Assembly (NCBI GenBank): GCA_036927565.1
Contig: JAYESD010000009.1
Coordinates: forward strand, 25,821,601 to 25,885,600
DNA: 64,000 nt
From: Tuctoria greenei
Lineage: Eukaryota; Streptophyta; Magnoliopsida; Poales; Poaceae
Direction of reading: 5' to 3'
A model generated the notes under the pieces. That model saw only the letters and a program-made list of their open reading frames with translations. It ran no database searches and was not told the origin of the DNA. Made by a program: the position numbers and the translations under genes. This document shows positions 1 through 11,150 of the stretch, one piece after another. How positions within the stretch are numbered: position 1 is the first letter of the stretch; every line of letters begins with the position of its first letter.

Positions 1-1275
1 ATGCATCATCACTAGGAATCAAAGTTTTTAAACGGTTAATTTCAGATTCTAGTGATTCAATTTTAGCAGCGTTATCCCTAAGCTTTTTGTCCTTTTTCTT
101 GACAATAATAGTTGCACGAGAAATAGCATCACACATTTTATTGCAGGTGAACATACCTCATCGTCTTCACTGCTGTGTTCTGCATCCTCCTGACTTGATC
201 TTGCTTTGCCCGCCATGAAGCATATGTTGGCCAGGTCATCATTTTCTTCATCACTTTCAAAATCAATGTCACTTGAACTGAGCTCTTGAAGCGCGGTGAT
301 GAAGCTGTTGATCATCTTGCGTCCTATGGTACCTTTCTTCTTCTTGTTGGAATTTCCAGATGAGGTCCGGACCTTGCTTTGTTTTTCTTCCCGAGTGGTC
401 GGACCTGAAAGGTTAGGGCATTCTGTACGAAAGTGTCCTGTTTTACCACATTCAAAACAGCGTTGAGGTCCGGAGCTTCCTCTCCTTCTAGTTCTCACAT
501 TTTGCAATGCTTTTGAGAATCTAGTAGAGATGAGTGCCAACTCCTCTTCTGGAAATTCTTCGATCTGCTCCAGGGTTAGTGAGGATAATAAAACAAGAGT
601 ATTGCAGGATGATGATTGGCCGGAGCTAGACATATCACGTTGTGAGACAAATGCAATAGACTTGTTTGGGTTCTTATGTGCTAGGATGTCAATTTCATGA
701 GTTTTTAGTTTAGAATAAAGTACATCTAATGTAAGAGAACTCATGATAGTTGATTCACGAATGGATGTTACTTTCATCTCCCAAATTGACATGTCTAATG
801 CACTAAGAAGTTGTCTAGCATTCTCAGCATCAGAAAAATTAACATTGACACTACGTAAGTTGCTGAGAATTTTATTGAACCTAGCAAAGAGGTCATCGAT
901 AGACTCACCTGGTTGCATCTCAAAACGCATATATTCCTTTTTGAACATATCTTGTTTTACCTCCTTGATTGTGTTGGAGCCTTCATGATAATCACAGATA
1001 GCTCTCCAAACGTCGTATGCTGACCGGAGGTGCGCGACACGATCAAAGTTGCTTTGAGTGAGCCCTTGGATGATCAAGTTTCGTGCTTTGTTGTTGTTGT
1101 CGACGTCCCGGAGGTTCGTAGCCGTAACTTGATCGTTAGGCGGGACTTCATAAGGTTTGTACACCTTTTCCCATATTGCGAAGCCTTGCGCCTGGATGAA
1201 GGCCTCCATGCGTGCCTTCCAAACCTGGAAATCAATGCCAGAAAACACACAAGGTTTGGCGGAGTACTTCTCCAT
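1..1275 (-). pseudogene. gag: Gag polyprotein of element A, frameshifted near its C-terminal part
   Basis: Structural Gag protein that would form the cytoplasmic virus-like particle and package element RNA. The open frame runs from an ATG at 1275 to a stop at 49 (408 residues). It has the copia-type N-terminal region (FSGIDFQVWKARM near residue 12), a UBN2-like helical region, and a CCHC zinc knuckle starting CFECGKTGHF near residue 272 with all four ligands present. Acidic and serine-rich sequence follows. Around 145-160 the frame is lost; in a neighbouring frame a lysine-rich coiled-coil continues to position 1, so a one-base indel probably separates the two. The start follows the primer binding site directly, as expected for Gag. 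Family assignment is firm; integrity is not. Confidence 0.85.
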
Positions 1276-1323
1276 GATGATTAGTCAAAAACACGTGCAA
1301 ATCACAAAGATTAGAGCACCGTG

Positions 1324-1335
1324 GCTCTGATAACA
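1324..1335 (-). other. Primer binding site of element A (tRNA-iMet type)
   Basis: On the minus strand the LTR end ...TACA is followed by two bases and then TGTTATCAGAGC. This matches the sirevirus site TGGTATCAGAGC except at the third base. It would prime minus-strand DNA synthesis. Confidence 0.8.
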
Positions 1336-1950
1336 ATTGTAGGATCGAAGAGCACGTGAAAAGCTACCAGAGGGGGGGGGGTGAATGGTAGATTTAAAAA
1401 TCTTACGCAGCGGAAACAATAAAACCCTAATCCCTTCGGTAGAAAAACGATCTGTTAAAAAAATCGTGTATGAGACTAATCTAAACGTGTTTCACCGTGA
1501 CAAAAGTGATATATATCAGAGAGAATCAAGTCACGAAGACAATAAAAAAAGAATTACTCAAATCCGTCGAGAACAACTCAAGTTATGATCAAAAGATCAA
1601 ACACTGGTCAATCTGACTTACCCGAGAAAAACAGTTTCTGGAATGCTGCAAAGAAACTCGTGTAGATCAAAAACCACAAATCCAATGACCGTGAAATTTT
1701 GACAGATGATAGAAAATCAAGTTGTGAAGACAACCCAAAAAGAATCACGTCAATTGGATCAGAAAATCTCGAGTTATGATAAAACCACCGACGAAAGGTA
1801 GTGCTGTCCAGAAACTCGACGAATAAAACTTGTCTGGAACAAGTCGGACGAACAAGGCACAAAAGTTCCTTCAAACTATGAATTTTATTCAATAGAACAC
1901 AAGAGGAACAGCCCCAAAGTCGTCTGCCATGAGCTTTGGCCTTCCCTTGC

Positions 1951-1957
1951 TTATATA
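1951..1957 (-). promoter_or_regulatory. TATA-like box in LTR A
   Basis: The minus strand reads TTATATAA here, downstream of the U3 repeat array and about 1.3 kb from the LTR start. This matches the order array, TATA, transcript start seen in the other LTRs. Confidence 0.5.
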
Positions 1958-2714
1958 ACCAGCCCTTAGGCCATCCCAATCTCAACTAGGACTCCAATCC
2001 TAATCCGATCACAATCGGATCTTTCCATAACTGCTTAGGACTCTTCTATACGCAGATAGAAGCAATCTTAAGACTTCCAGACACCTTAGGAACGTATCCC
2101 ACATTCCTAAACAACTCAAATTCGTGACACACACGAAATCCTAACATAACCAACTCGATACTTTCCATACCGAGCCATAACCGACTCAGCCGCAGCCAAA
2201 GTCTTCAACCGATACGATCCGATCCTTCCGATCAGATCTTCCTTCCATAAACCGTCTCTAGAAGCATATTGCCACGTCATGCACCGCATGCATACGTACG
2301 AACACCTTCCTTCGACCTTCATATGCACTGCCCTTGATTCAATCATCCTGCGCGACCTCCTGACCCGCTCAACCACAGTTCCTCCCGAACTTGGTTGTTG
2401 GAACCTCATCTCCTCCTGAGACTAGTCCAATGGATCCTGTCACCAGCCATGACTTGAACTCAAGCAACACCTGCACATGAACAAACAAACAATCCATACG
2501 AGCCCAAGTCCTCGATTTGACTCAAGTTAGTTCCGAACACAACACCCTACGTGAGAACCTCACGTAACCATGTTGCAAAAACACAGTAGAAACGATATCA
2601 ACCATATTCAACCAAAACGCACCAAAAACTTAGCAAATGAATACTAAGCAATCTTTCCAATCATGTAAAGCAAGTACAAAACATTGCAAATGAAAAGCAA
2701 AAGCACTTCGGTCA

Positions 2715-3165
2715 AGTTCCGGACCTTGCCAGAGCAACCCTGAGCTTGAGCCGGAGCTAAGCAGAAACACTGCGGTCAAGTTCCGGACCTTGCCAGAGCA
2801 ACCCGGAGCTTGACCCGGAGCTAACAAAAGCTAGTAGAACCTAGCTCCGGAGCTTACCAAAACTAGTACGGAACTAGTCAACCCAAAACCAGAGCTAGAA
2901 CAAAGTAAGTCGGAGCTTAGCGAAATCATACTGGAGCTATCAAATATATGCCGAAGCTAACAAAGACATGCCGGAGCTAACAAAGACATGTCGGAGCTAA
3001 CAACGACATGCCGGAGCTAAAGATAAAGCTCACCGGAGCTAACCAAAGCTAGTCGGACCTTTCCCAAGAAGCCGGACCTAGCTTCGAACATAGCCGGAGC
3101 TACCCAAAACAAGTCGGACCTACCGTCGGACCTTGCTGTAGCTCGGAGCTAGAGTCGGACCTTGA
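2715..3165 (-). repeat. U3 array of CCGGAGCT / CGGACCTT units
   Basis: Roughly 450 bp are packed with the words CCGGAGCT, GTCGGACCT and TTCCGGACCTTGCC. They are separated by short A-rich spacers such as AACAAAGACATG, repeated almost exactly at about 2955-3010. Part of the array is a longer duplicated unit (the word TTCCGGACCTTGCC starts at about 2717 and again at about 2780). The half-site CGGA/TCCG is the same as in the other LTR arrays. Confidence 0.85.
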
Positions 3166-3259
3166 TAAAAAGGTGTTTTGGGTGATATTTAAAACTTTTA
3201 TCATCAAAGCCAAGTGTATTCACTACAAACCAATGTATTCAGCACACATAGGTCTTACA

Positions 3260-4619
3260 CAATGCGTTTCTCATTTATATGATCTAAGCGACAATGCCAA
3301 ATAAAAGTGGGATTTAGATCATTTCGTCGAGCTCTTTTGATATTAATATTACAAACTGTTTTATCCTCAAGATGAAGAACATATAATCCATTCACCAATA
3401 GATATTGAGCATAAAAATATTATTATAATAAATAGAACAACATTTGTTCTTTATTACAATCTTATAACCATCAACTTCTTTTAAACATGAAGAAGAGATA
3501 ATGTTCTTGCTCAAAGTAGGAATGCATTAACAATTATTTAATTTCAAAACTAATTCTGAGGGTAATGACAAGTGGTAGGTCCCGACAGCAATGGCCACAA
3601 CCTTTGCTCCATTGCTGACACAAACATCCAACTCGCCTTTTGCAAATCCTCTAGCCTCATTTAGACCATGCAATGATTTACAAGTGTGAATCTTCGATGC
3701 AGTATAAAATACCCATAATTCGCCAAAAGATGTAGCAATATTAATTTCTATAACATTTATACATGAAGTGGATGTCTGACTTCCCTTCTTCTTCTTCAGA
3801 TCCTCCAAGTACTTCTTGTAGTTCCTAAACAAATGCCCCTTAGCATGATAGTGAAATCATTCATCATCAGGAGAAGGGCCGGATTTACCCTTTGGCTTAG
3901 GCTTTGAGCTTGAGGGCTCATCGGGAACCTTTCCCTTGCCTTTGCCTTTAGGATGCGTCACACGCTTCCTCTTTTTATTCTTCTTATGAGTCATCATCAC
4001 ATGAGTGATGTTTTTATTAACGCTTTCTTCGGCTGTTTTAAACATATCAAGCAATTCAACCAATGTTTTCTCCATGCCATTCATTCGAAAATTCAATATA
4101 AATAGCTCGTAGCTCGGTGGGAGCTATTGGAGAACAATGTCAATAGCTTGATCATCCTTGAGCATAGAACCAAGTTTGCCCAAATTCTCAATGTCACCAG
4201 TAATTTTGATTACATGAGGGCCGATCAGGCTATCCTCCACCATCTTGCATGAGAAACTTTGATATGTTGTATCCCTTAGTCCTAGCTTGGTTCTCAAACA
4301 TTCCATGTAGTCCCCCAATTATAGAATAAACATCTGTATGCTCATACTATTTATACAGATCAGGGGACATAGTGACGAGCATGAGGCAACTTACATTAAG
4401 CACATTATCACAGTGCTTCTGATAAGCTCTACATGCTGCAGCAGTTGCATCAGCTGGGAGGTCATCGAGGTATGACTACTGAAGAACGTACTTGGTTTTC
4501 TCTTGCCTAAGAATAATGATTCTCAGGTTGCGGTACCAATCTATAAAATTAACTCCATTGAGCTTTTCATTTTCAAGCACAGATCAAAAATTGAAACCAG
4601 AATTGTTACTAGGAGACAT
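3260..4619 (-). pseudogene. gag-pol: Element B: degenerate copia Gag - protease - start of integrase region
   Basis: Minus-strand remnant of a different Ty1/copia lineage (RIRE1/Hopscotch-like by appearance). From an ATG at 4619 the frames give an N-terminal Gag with the words FIDWYRNLRI and LDDLPADATAAACRAY, then LGLRDTTYQSFSCKMV (about 4285-4240). Next come a lysine-rich segment and a PSPDDE region that normally precedes the zinc knuckle. A damaged protease region follows (3830-3530), then the words WHCRLDHINEKR (about 3300-3260) of the pre-integrase zinc-binding domain. Several stops and frame changes interrupt it, including a stop after LYK near 4347. The frame ends abruptly where LTR A begins. 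It cannot make a functional polyprotein. Confidence 0.8.
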
Positions 4620-5228
4620 GATCTACAATATAAAATAAATATGCAAGGTTTTAGCAATATGTTATGTACCAATCTTCTATTAACAAGTTAATAAAAGACA
4701 TCACCACTATATGAGTATCGTCCTCCCTCTAACAACATATAGTGGTCCAAGATCCATATTCACTAATTCCTAGTGAGCTTTGGCTTCACTTCTGGGAATG
4801 AGTGACATGCATAAACAAAAATTGTTAATAATATCCCTTTATGACTCTTGTTTGTTGGGTGACATTCAATGCCCCGACTCCCAACTCTATGCCATAAAGC
4901 CCAAAACCATTTTGATAGCTTTGTTGAGTAAACCAACACTATGCATGTGAATGTCCAACATTCACCCTATGCATTATGATAGATGATGGTATTTTGCTTT
5001 GGCAAATCTACCACACAATGATCAAAACAACATAGGTGCAACTATTGGTAAATGACATAAAATATTCAACTTTTGTGAGGAAAGCTATTCTATCATGACA
5101 AAACATCCATCATATGAAAAGCATAAAACAGATAGTAATACGTAAACACCACAAATATATGATCATATCACATTGTCAATAGTATGGACTTTAGAATCAT
5201 AGTGGTCTCCATCACCATGGTTCCATCA
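4620..5228. other. AT-rich stretch without genes, probable leader/LTR remnant of element B
   Basis: There is no sustained open frame. It lies just upstream of the element B Gag start, so leader and 5' LTR remnants are the likely content. I could not find a clear LTR end or primer binding site. Confidence 0.35.
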
Positions 5229-6308
5229 TGATCTACGCTGTTGTGGAAGTGTTATTGCGACACTTTCTCCGGATCTGCTATGGAGTAGCTCGCGGAGGTT
5301 CTTTGATCAGCAGGACTTAGTCCTCTATCAAGTGATTGCACGTATGAGAGTGAGAGACTGTGGTTTTTACATGGTTCGAGCCGCAAGAGCGTAATACCCT
5401 ACTCCATGGTGAGGTTGTATTGCTGGTGTGTGTGTGTGTGAGTATGCGTAGATTGGAGATCATTTGTAACCGTGGTGGTCTGGTCCTTTTACAGACAAGG
5501 CCAGACGCCTTACAAGTGGGGTCCAGGGCCTGACAGGTGGTCCCAGGGTGATCTTATCCTAAATATCTATGGCTTCGTGCATAAGCTTCCTCTGACTATG
5601 GCTTGAGGACTCATCGTCTTGCCGCCTCAATCACTAGTGGCCCATGCGTAGTTGTTGATGATGGCAGGGAATGTCCCATCCAACTGTCTCTGTCGCCGTA
5701 GGCTACCCACTTGGCGGAGTGGGGTAGGCGTGTGGCGTCTTGACTACGATGCGATTGGACACACCAGTATCTGATAGTAGTGGTGCACCGCGTCGTGTGC
5801 CTGAGGAAGATGCGAGTCTTCAATGCATGATTTAGACAAGGTGCACCACCCTCTTAACTCCTACAACCCACCATCCAGGACAAGTTGCAGGGTACATGGT
5901 AGCTCGGGAGCTAGCCTCTGCGATATGCGGACCACGTGGCAGCCCTTGAGCCCGTTCCTTAGTAGACAGGGGGATCTAGGGCTGTGGGACACATGGCGGA
6001 GCTAGAGCCCGCCTCTACGTGAGGTGGCCTATCTGGTGCCTCGAACCACGTGGCAGCGCCAGAGCCCTCTCCCATGGGGGAGCGGAATCTCGCTCTTTTA
6101 GACAGGAGGCCGCTTGGGAGCTCATCTCCAAGGGGGAGCTAGACTCTTCGTTGGGGTCCATGTGGATACTCCGGACCCCGTATCTGAGGTAGAGGGGCCT
6201 GGGCCTTCTTGAAACATGGCGCCCTCGGACGCTGCCTTGGCAGGAAGGCAGGGTTCCTAGGCGGCTTTAGCTTGTGCGCGAGGGTACCCGGTATGTTGGG
6301 TACCGACA
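5229..6308 (+). repeat. Probable 5' LTR of a RIRE2/Dasheng-like Ty3/gypsy element
   Basis: GC-rich sequence ending in GGTACCGACA at 6308, followed by GTGGCTCC. That is the way many Tat-type gypsy LTRs end next to a GTGGC-type primer binding site. It contains a (TG)n run near 5429-5442. The left end (TGTTGTGG at 5229) is a guess, with no duplication or second LTR to confirm it. The short open frames inside are not convincing. Confidence 0.4.
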
Positions 6309-6806
6309 GTGGCTCCTGGGTCCACCCTAAGGGGAGGCGATGAGCCCGAGGGTGGAGCTCTATCCCTGCTTTCCCACGCTGTATTTTGATTTTGTCTTGA
6401 TTATTCAAAGCGCTGGGCGCCTCTATCATCGTGGCCACGCATCCCCCTCTGGTTGAGGGCTCGCGATGATGGGATCTTTGCTTGCTGCAGCTTCTTTATC
6501 GCGATGGTTCCCAATGCGGTTGTTGCGGTTCTGCTGCTTTCCCTTCCCCCTTTATGGGAACCGCCGGGTTGCCTTCTCAGATGGGGTCCCCTCGGGCCAA
6601 TCTCTCTAACAGGGGACCTGGGCCTTGCCGTCAGGCACACTGCGGGTTGAGCATCGGGTTTCGGCCCTATGAGTTTTGCATAATGCACTCAATTGTCATC
6701 AGGGTGTTAAAAAGGAAACCTTTGTGAGCAAAGGTGGTTCCTCCCCCAATGTTCGAGCCTTCATCTTCCTCCTTGAGCACCCACTCATTCTCCATTTTGG
6801 AGGTTC

Positions 6807-7549
6807 TTGACTCCTACTCCAATGGACTCAGCCTGGCCTCCTTCCCGTGTGGAGGACGTAGCGTCCGTGAGGCGACTATTTGGCTGGGAGGATGAGGAGC
6901 GGCGGGATCTGATTTGTCCCGCCTCCCAGCCTCTTGACTTGGGGGAGAAAGAGATTGTCTTCTTCAAGTCGTATGCATACTCTAGGTTCGTTCCTCCCGT
7001 TTCCTCATTCCTGGTGATGCTCCTGGAGGTCCTCGGGCTCCAGCTTCATCACCTGTCGCTGAACTGTCTGGTGGTGGCGGCGCTGTTCTCGCACTTCTGC
7101 GAGATGTTCGTCGGGGTGTACCTGTCCATGCTGGTGTTCCGACAGTTCTTCGTGCTGAGGCGGACCGAAAAGAAGAGCAAGGTGAGCTTCCTCGATGCCT
7201 ACTACTTCCAGCATCGGGCCAATAGCCCCTTCAAGTACATCACCCCACTCTCCTTAGCGAAATGGGCCGGCTGGAGGAGTGACTGGGTGATAGTACACGT
7301 CGATGCCCACGATCGCATGGTCCTGCCCACCAACTGGCCGACACTCAAGAAGAAAACCTGGGAGGAGCACCCAGAGTTGGAGCCGGCATATAGCCCATGA
7401 TGGAGAGGATCCGATTCTTGGCGGATCATGGTTTGTCAGAGCTAATGGTGCTGGCGGACTTCATGTGTCGACGCCTGGCCCCCCTCCAGCATCATAGCCG
7501 TCTTGCATGGCTATACATCAGGCCGCAGGACGACACCAGGCTGGTGCGG
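6807..7549 (+). pseudogene. Gypsy-type ORF with a 'putative gypsy type transposon' (Transposase_28-like) domain, truncated
   Basis: The frame 6807-7400 has a hydrophobic and aromatic core containing LGLQLHHLSLNCLVVAALF and FCEMFVGV. It continues with a YYFQHR stretch and DWVIVHVDAHDRMVLP, the pattern of the gypsy-associated N-terminal gag-like domain of RIRE2/Dasheng elements. A second frame from 7397 (LADFMCRRLAPLQ) continues the domain, so one frameshift lies near 7395. Coding similarity stops exactly where LTR K begins at 7550. The 6309-6806 stretch upstream is leader without a supported gene. Its molecular function is not established; it travels with non-autonomous gypsy elements. Confidence 0.65.
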
Positions 7550-7675
7550 TGTAACACCCTCATTTTCATCCATCATGCATTGCATACATTGTCATACATG
7601 TTTAGCATTAAGCAACCCAAAAGGAATAAGTTTAACATAAATTATAATCATGCAAGCAAATAAAAACCTGTTGTA

Positions 7676-8030
7676 GTGCAGACTTGTCCGAACTTGGACT
7701 CCGGACTAGTCCGTCTAACTCTCTGTTGTTCTCCCTGGGTAGGGCAGACTTGTCCGGTATGGACCCAGACTAGTCCAGTTTTGCTCTCTGTTGTCTTTCC
7801 GGACTTTTTCGTTAATGCTACAGACCTGCCCGAAAATGTTTTTCATTTTTTCCTAAGTCATACCCCGGACTTGTCTGGACTAGAAACGGTTTTGTCCGTT
7901 CAACTTTCTATAACTTCAAAATAACTTCGAACGGACTTGTCTGACGTGACACCGGACTTATGCGTTCAACTTTTTGACTTCCAACGGACTAGTCTGCCCC
8001 CCCTAGCAGACTTGTCCGGTGTGCCCGACT
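7676..8030 (+). repeat. Dyad array GGACTAGTCC / GGACTTGTCC in the U3 of LTR K
   Basis: There is a perfect CGGACTAGTCCG at 7702-7713, with further full or one-mismatch copies alternating between ACTAGT and ACTTGT centres up to about 8020. The array lies 150-500 bp upstream of the TATA box. Another pair occurs at about 8550-8582, downstream of it. Confidence 0.85.
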
Positions 8031-8186
8031 CAGATTCAATCTTGTCCTCCATGACTTGCTATTGGGTATTTGCCTTAATTGGGCCCAACAACATCGTGCC
8101 CAACCCCTGTGGAGCCCATGTGGGACCCCACCCTGGCCTCTACCACCTCAAACTCGAAATCGATCAAACCTTACCACCACCACCTC

Positions 8187-8194
8187 TATATAAA
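8187..8194 (+). promoter_or_regulatory. TATA box of LTR K
   Basis: TATATAAA is followed by a C-rich region and then sequence that would be the transcribed R/U5 part. Distance and order relative to the dyad array match the copia LTRs in this window. Confidence 0.55.
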
Positions 8195-10379
8195 CACCCC
8201 ACCACCCCAACTTTTCACCTCTTGCCACTTTTAAAGAAAACCCTCAACTCTATTTTGTGTGCCGCCATCAAGAGAAGATCCAGTAGCAAGGAGAAGGAGG
8301 AGAAGAAGAAGGAGGATGAAGCAATCACGATCTTTTTCAACTTCTAAACATCGACATTCTTGATCACCAATTCTCCATCAACTCTTCATCACCAAGCCCT
8401 AATCGTCAAGATTCAAGTGTTGCACCCAATTCTTGATCTATGGATCTCTAAACTTACGGTGCACCCTCTACATCCAAGTTTCCACGTGAATTCAACCCCC
8501 GATCTCGCTGTCCAGAGAAACCCTAAATTTTAGTTTCTGTATAGGGAGGACTAGTCCGGCCTTGATACCAGACTTGTCCGGTCTTTGAAAATCTGTTTTG
8601 CTGAATTGATTCCAGATTTACTCAAATCAAGTCAGAACTTGTTCAAACTTGTTAAAAACTATTATAACTAGTTACTAAACATTAATAGCAACTCATTAAC
8701 AAGTTTTATCACATAATTGCATTAATCATGCATGTCATGGCATATTGAGTAATATATGTGCATTTATTGATTGTAATGTTTGTTTTGTATGTCTATTGCG
8801 CGAAATAGAAGGTGTTACTCTAGAGGGTGCTGTCGAGGACCTCCAGTACCAGAACTTTGAAGCTTTTGACCCTAATCAATCTCAAGAGCAAGGCAAGTGT
8901 TCTTGATCATTTTGATCCTGTTTTTAGATGTTTTGTTTGAAAAACTGCATGCTTGTGTCAATTTGATGGGAAACCCATGATAGGTGTTTACTAGACTTGT
9001 TTAACCATCCTTGTCACTTAGAATACATTGTAGAGAGTCGGGAAGGGTATTTTACCCTTTTTGCTTCGCTCTAATTAGTTCGGATGGGAAAACAACTGAA
9101 TGTCTTAAATATGCCTTATTAAATTTATGGACGATATGAATTGATGAACATGGATAATTGGTAACATGGGACTTGGGAGATCTAAGCAAGCATGGTTTGT
9201 GGATTGGGTTGGATGTTATGATAGTTTTGCTTGCCTTGGATCTAAGGACTGGTTCATGCGAGAATAAGCCAGGACAACAGTGCCACTACAAGGCCAAGTA
9301 TGGGTACAACTTAGCCAATTAATTAGGAGTATTGCCAGCTTTGATTCAGATCATTTGGAGAAGCGGGGAATGGGAGTCGGATGGTTTTGTAATAGTGGCG
9401 GGACCGCCCTGGGATCCAAACGACACAAGAGGGGCCCTTGGTTGGATGTGCTCAGTTGGAGGCATCACCATCGTTGAAACCTTAGTGGGTCTGAATATGC
9501 TGGTAGTCCCTTTGTAAAGGCTATTTTGTGATCTCTAGGCCATACACCTAAGGAAGTGTAATTGGTATAAGGGAAGTTTCTTTAGTCTCCGACAGGTGAC
9601 AAAATCATGAACTTATGGGTAAAGTGGTAAAATCTCTGCAGAATGTTAAAAACTATCATGATAGCCGTGCTCCCGGTTAAGAGCACCTGAATGACCTACA
9701 TGATTAGAGTGGACTTGGGATTTGGGATGGTTATGGTTAGGTTATGGAAATGGTTATGGTTATGATTATGGATTGGATGGTGATAAATGGTCATGGCTAA
9801 TGATGATGGTAAGAATATGGATGGATAAAGAATGATGGATATGAATTATTATATTTATTTGGTATATGATGGGATAAATTTCACAAAGAGATTGTAGAAT
9901 GCTTTTTAGATATTTTAAATGTACTTTTCAACAAATAGCCATTATTTATTGTCAATTCCTTGTTTAAGCTACATGTCATTATTTGCCCACACTTGCTGAG
10001 TACGACATGTGCTCACCCTTGCAATTCCCCCACCAACAGTTTCAGGTGAAGTTTGGGAGTATCTTGAGGATAATGCGGAGTACTAGCCTGTGTGCTACCG
10101 TCGACTTGCCTGTGGTGTTGCTTGGAGTAGCGCTATCCCTTTTGCTTAGTTGCTTAATTAGATTATTTCTGCTGCATTACTTCCACACTTTTTTAATATT
10201 GATCATTAGAGTTTGTAATTTGAGGATTATTTGCATATTGTGATAAAGGTACTTATTTAAAAATTTGTGATGTGGTAATTATCTATTTATCATTTGTGAA
10301 TCACTTGTGTATGTGTGTGAAACATCTTGGGCACACATATGCATCACGCTTAGTTTATTTTTGGAATCGGGTGTCACAG

Positions 10380-11150
10380 GCAGACCCCTTGGGTGGTGCC
10401 AGAGCTGGCTGCTCCAGCGTCGCCCACCATCGTCGTAGAGTCGTCGACGGCAGGCTCCTTTGGAGGTGCCTGAGCTAGATGCTCCGGCTTCATCTACCAC
10501 CGATGTGTAGTACTTTGACGGCAGGCCCCTTGTGTATAGGTTACCACAAGAGAACCCTATTAGCAACAAGAGTGGTACGGGAGAGTGTACTAACGAATCA
10601 ACACTTGTTGCCATCTTTGATGTGCTGGGACATCGATGGCGGGCTCCCTGGGTGGTGTTGGGCCTGGATGCTCCGATGTCGCCCACCATTGTTGTAGAGA
10701 TGTCGACGACAGGCCCCTTGGGTGGTGCCGGAGCTGGCTGCTCTGGCGTCGCCCACCATCATCGCAGAGTCATTGACGATTGGCCCCTTGAGAGGTGCCG
10801 GAGCTCGATGATCCGGCATTGCCCACCGTCGTCGCAGAGACGTGAACGGCAGGCCCCTTGGGTGGTGCCAGAGCTAGCTGCTCTGGCATCGCCCACCATC
10901 GTTGTAGAGTCGTCTACGGCAGTCCCCCTGGGAGGTGTCAGAGCTGGATGCTCCGTGGTTGTCCACCACTGATGTGTAGTACTTCGACGGCAGGCCCCTG
11001 GTGTACATGTTACCACAAGAGAACCCTGTTAGCAACAAAGAGTGGAACGAGAGAGTGTACTCACGAATCAGCGTTTGTTGCCGTCTTTTATGTGCAGGGA
11101 CGTCAATGGTGGGCCCACTGGGAGGTGCCGGATTTGGCTGCACTGCACAC
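10380..11150. repeat. GC-rich minisatellite, units of about 70 bp in two blocks
   Basis: The phrase CTTGGGTGGTGCC...GAGCTGGCTGCTC recurs at about 10386, 10456, 10645, 10714, 10783, 10854 and 10925, with a last degenerate copy near 11118. Spacings inside blocks are 69-71 bp. A different segment of about 155 bp, containing TTACCACAAGAGAACCCT, separates and follows the blocks (10489-10640 and 10965-11115), giving a higher-order period near 476 bp. Unit lengths that are not multiples of three argue against a single coding frame, although many short frames appear on both strands. Confidence 0.75.

Larger units (their letters stand above)
1..3259 (-). mobile_element. Element A: 5' part of a sirevirus-like Ty1/copia retrotransposon
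   Basis: Reading on the minus strand, this piece contains the 5' LTR (3259-1338), a primer binding site and gag; the rest lies beyond the left edge. The LTR ends are TGTAAGA and TCCTACA, which form a near-perfect inverted pair. A short gap of two bases separates the LTR from the primer binding site, as in the other sireviruses here. The right flank at 3260 breaks a coding frame of element B, so A inserted into B. The left target duplication is outside the window, so CAATG at 3260-3264 cannot be confirmed as the duplicated site. Confidence 0.85.
1338..3259 (-). repeat. 5' LTR of element A
   Basis: This is a 1.9 kb LTR. Minus-strand order: start at 3259, U3 with a dense CCGGAGCT-type array (3165-2715), TATA-like TATATAA at 1957-1951, and a G/C run near the 3' end. 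That run (G10 on the plus strand, 1372-1381) lies about 40 bp inside the LTR 3' end and corresponds to the C-run found near the end of all sirevirus LTRs here. The open frames of the plus strand inside it are short and look like chance. Confidence 0.8.
7550..10378 (+). mobile_element. Element K: long solo LTR, Tekay/RIRE3-like Ty3/gypsy type
   Basis: It starts TGTAACACCC and ends GGTGTCACA, a near-perfect terminal inverted pair typical of long gypsy LTRs. It is 2.8 kb long, has no polyprotein frame, and is not followed by a primer binding site. In order it contains a dyad array (7676-8030), a TATA box (8187-8194), and a C-rich transcript start region. Near 9990-10020 is a conserved block with TTGCTGAG and GTGCTCACC, which element J shares in reverse orientation. 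The flanks TGCGG and GGCAG do not match, so no target duplication supports the ends. It may be a solo LTR whose flank was later rearranged. Confidence 0.6.

Noticed and set aside
1608..1985. Minus-strand frame of 125 codons in LTR A
   Set aside because: Within LTR sequence downstream of its TATA box, with no recognisable motif; probably chance.
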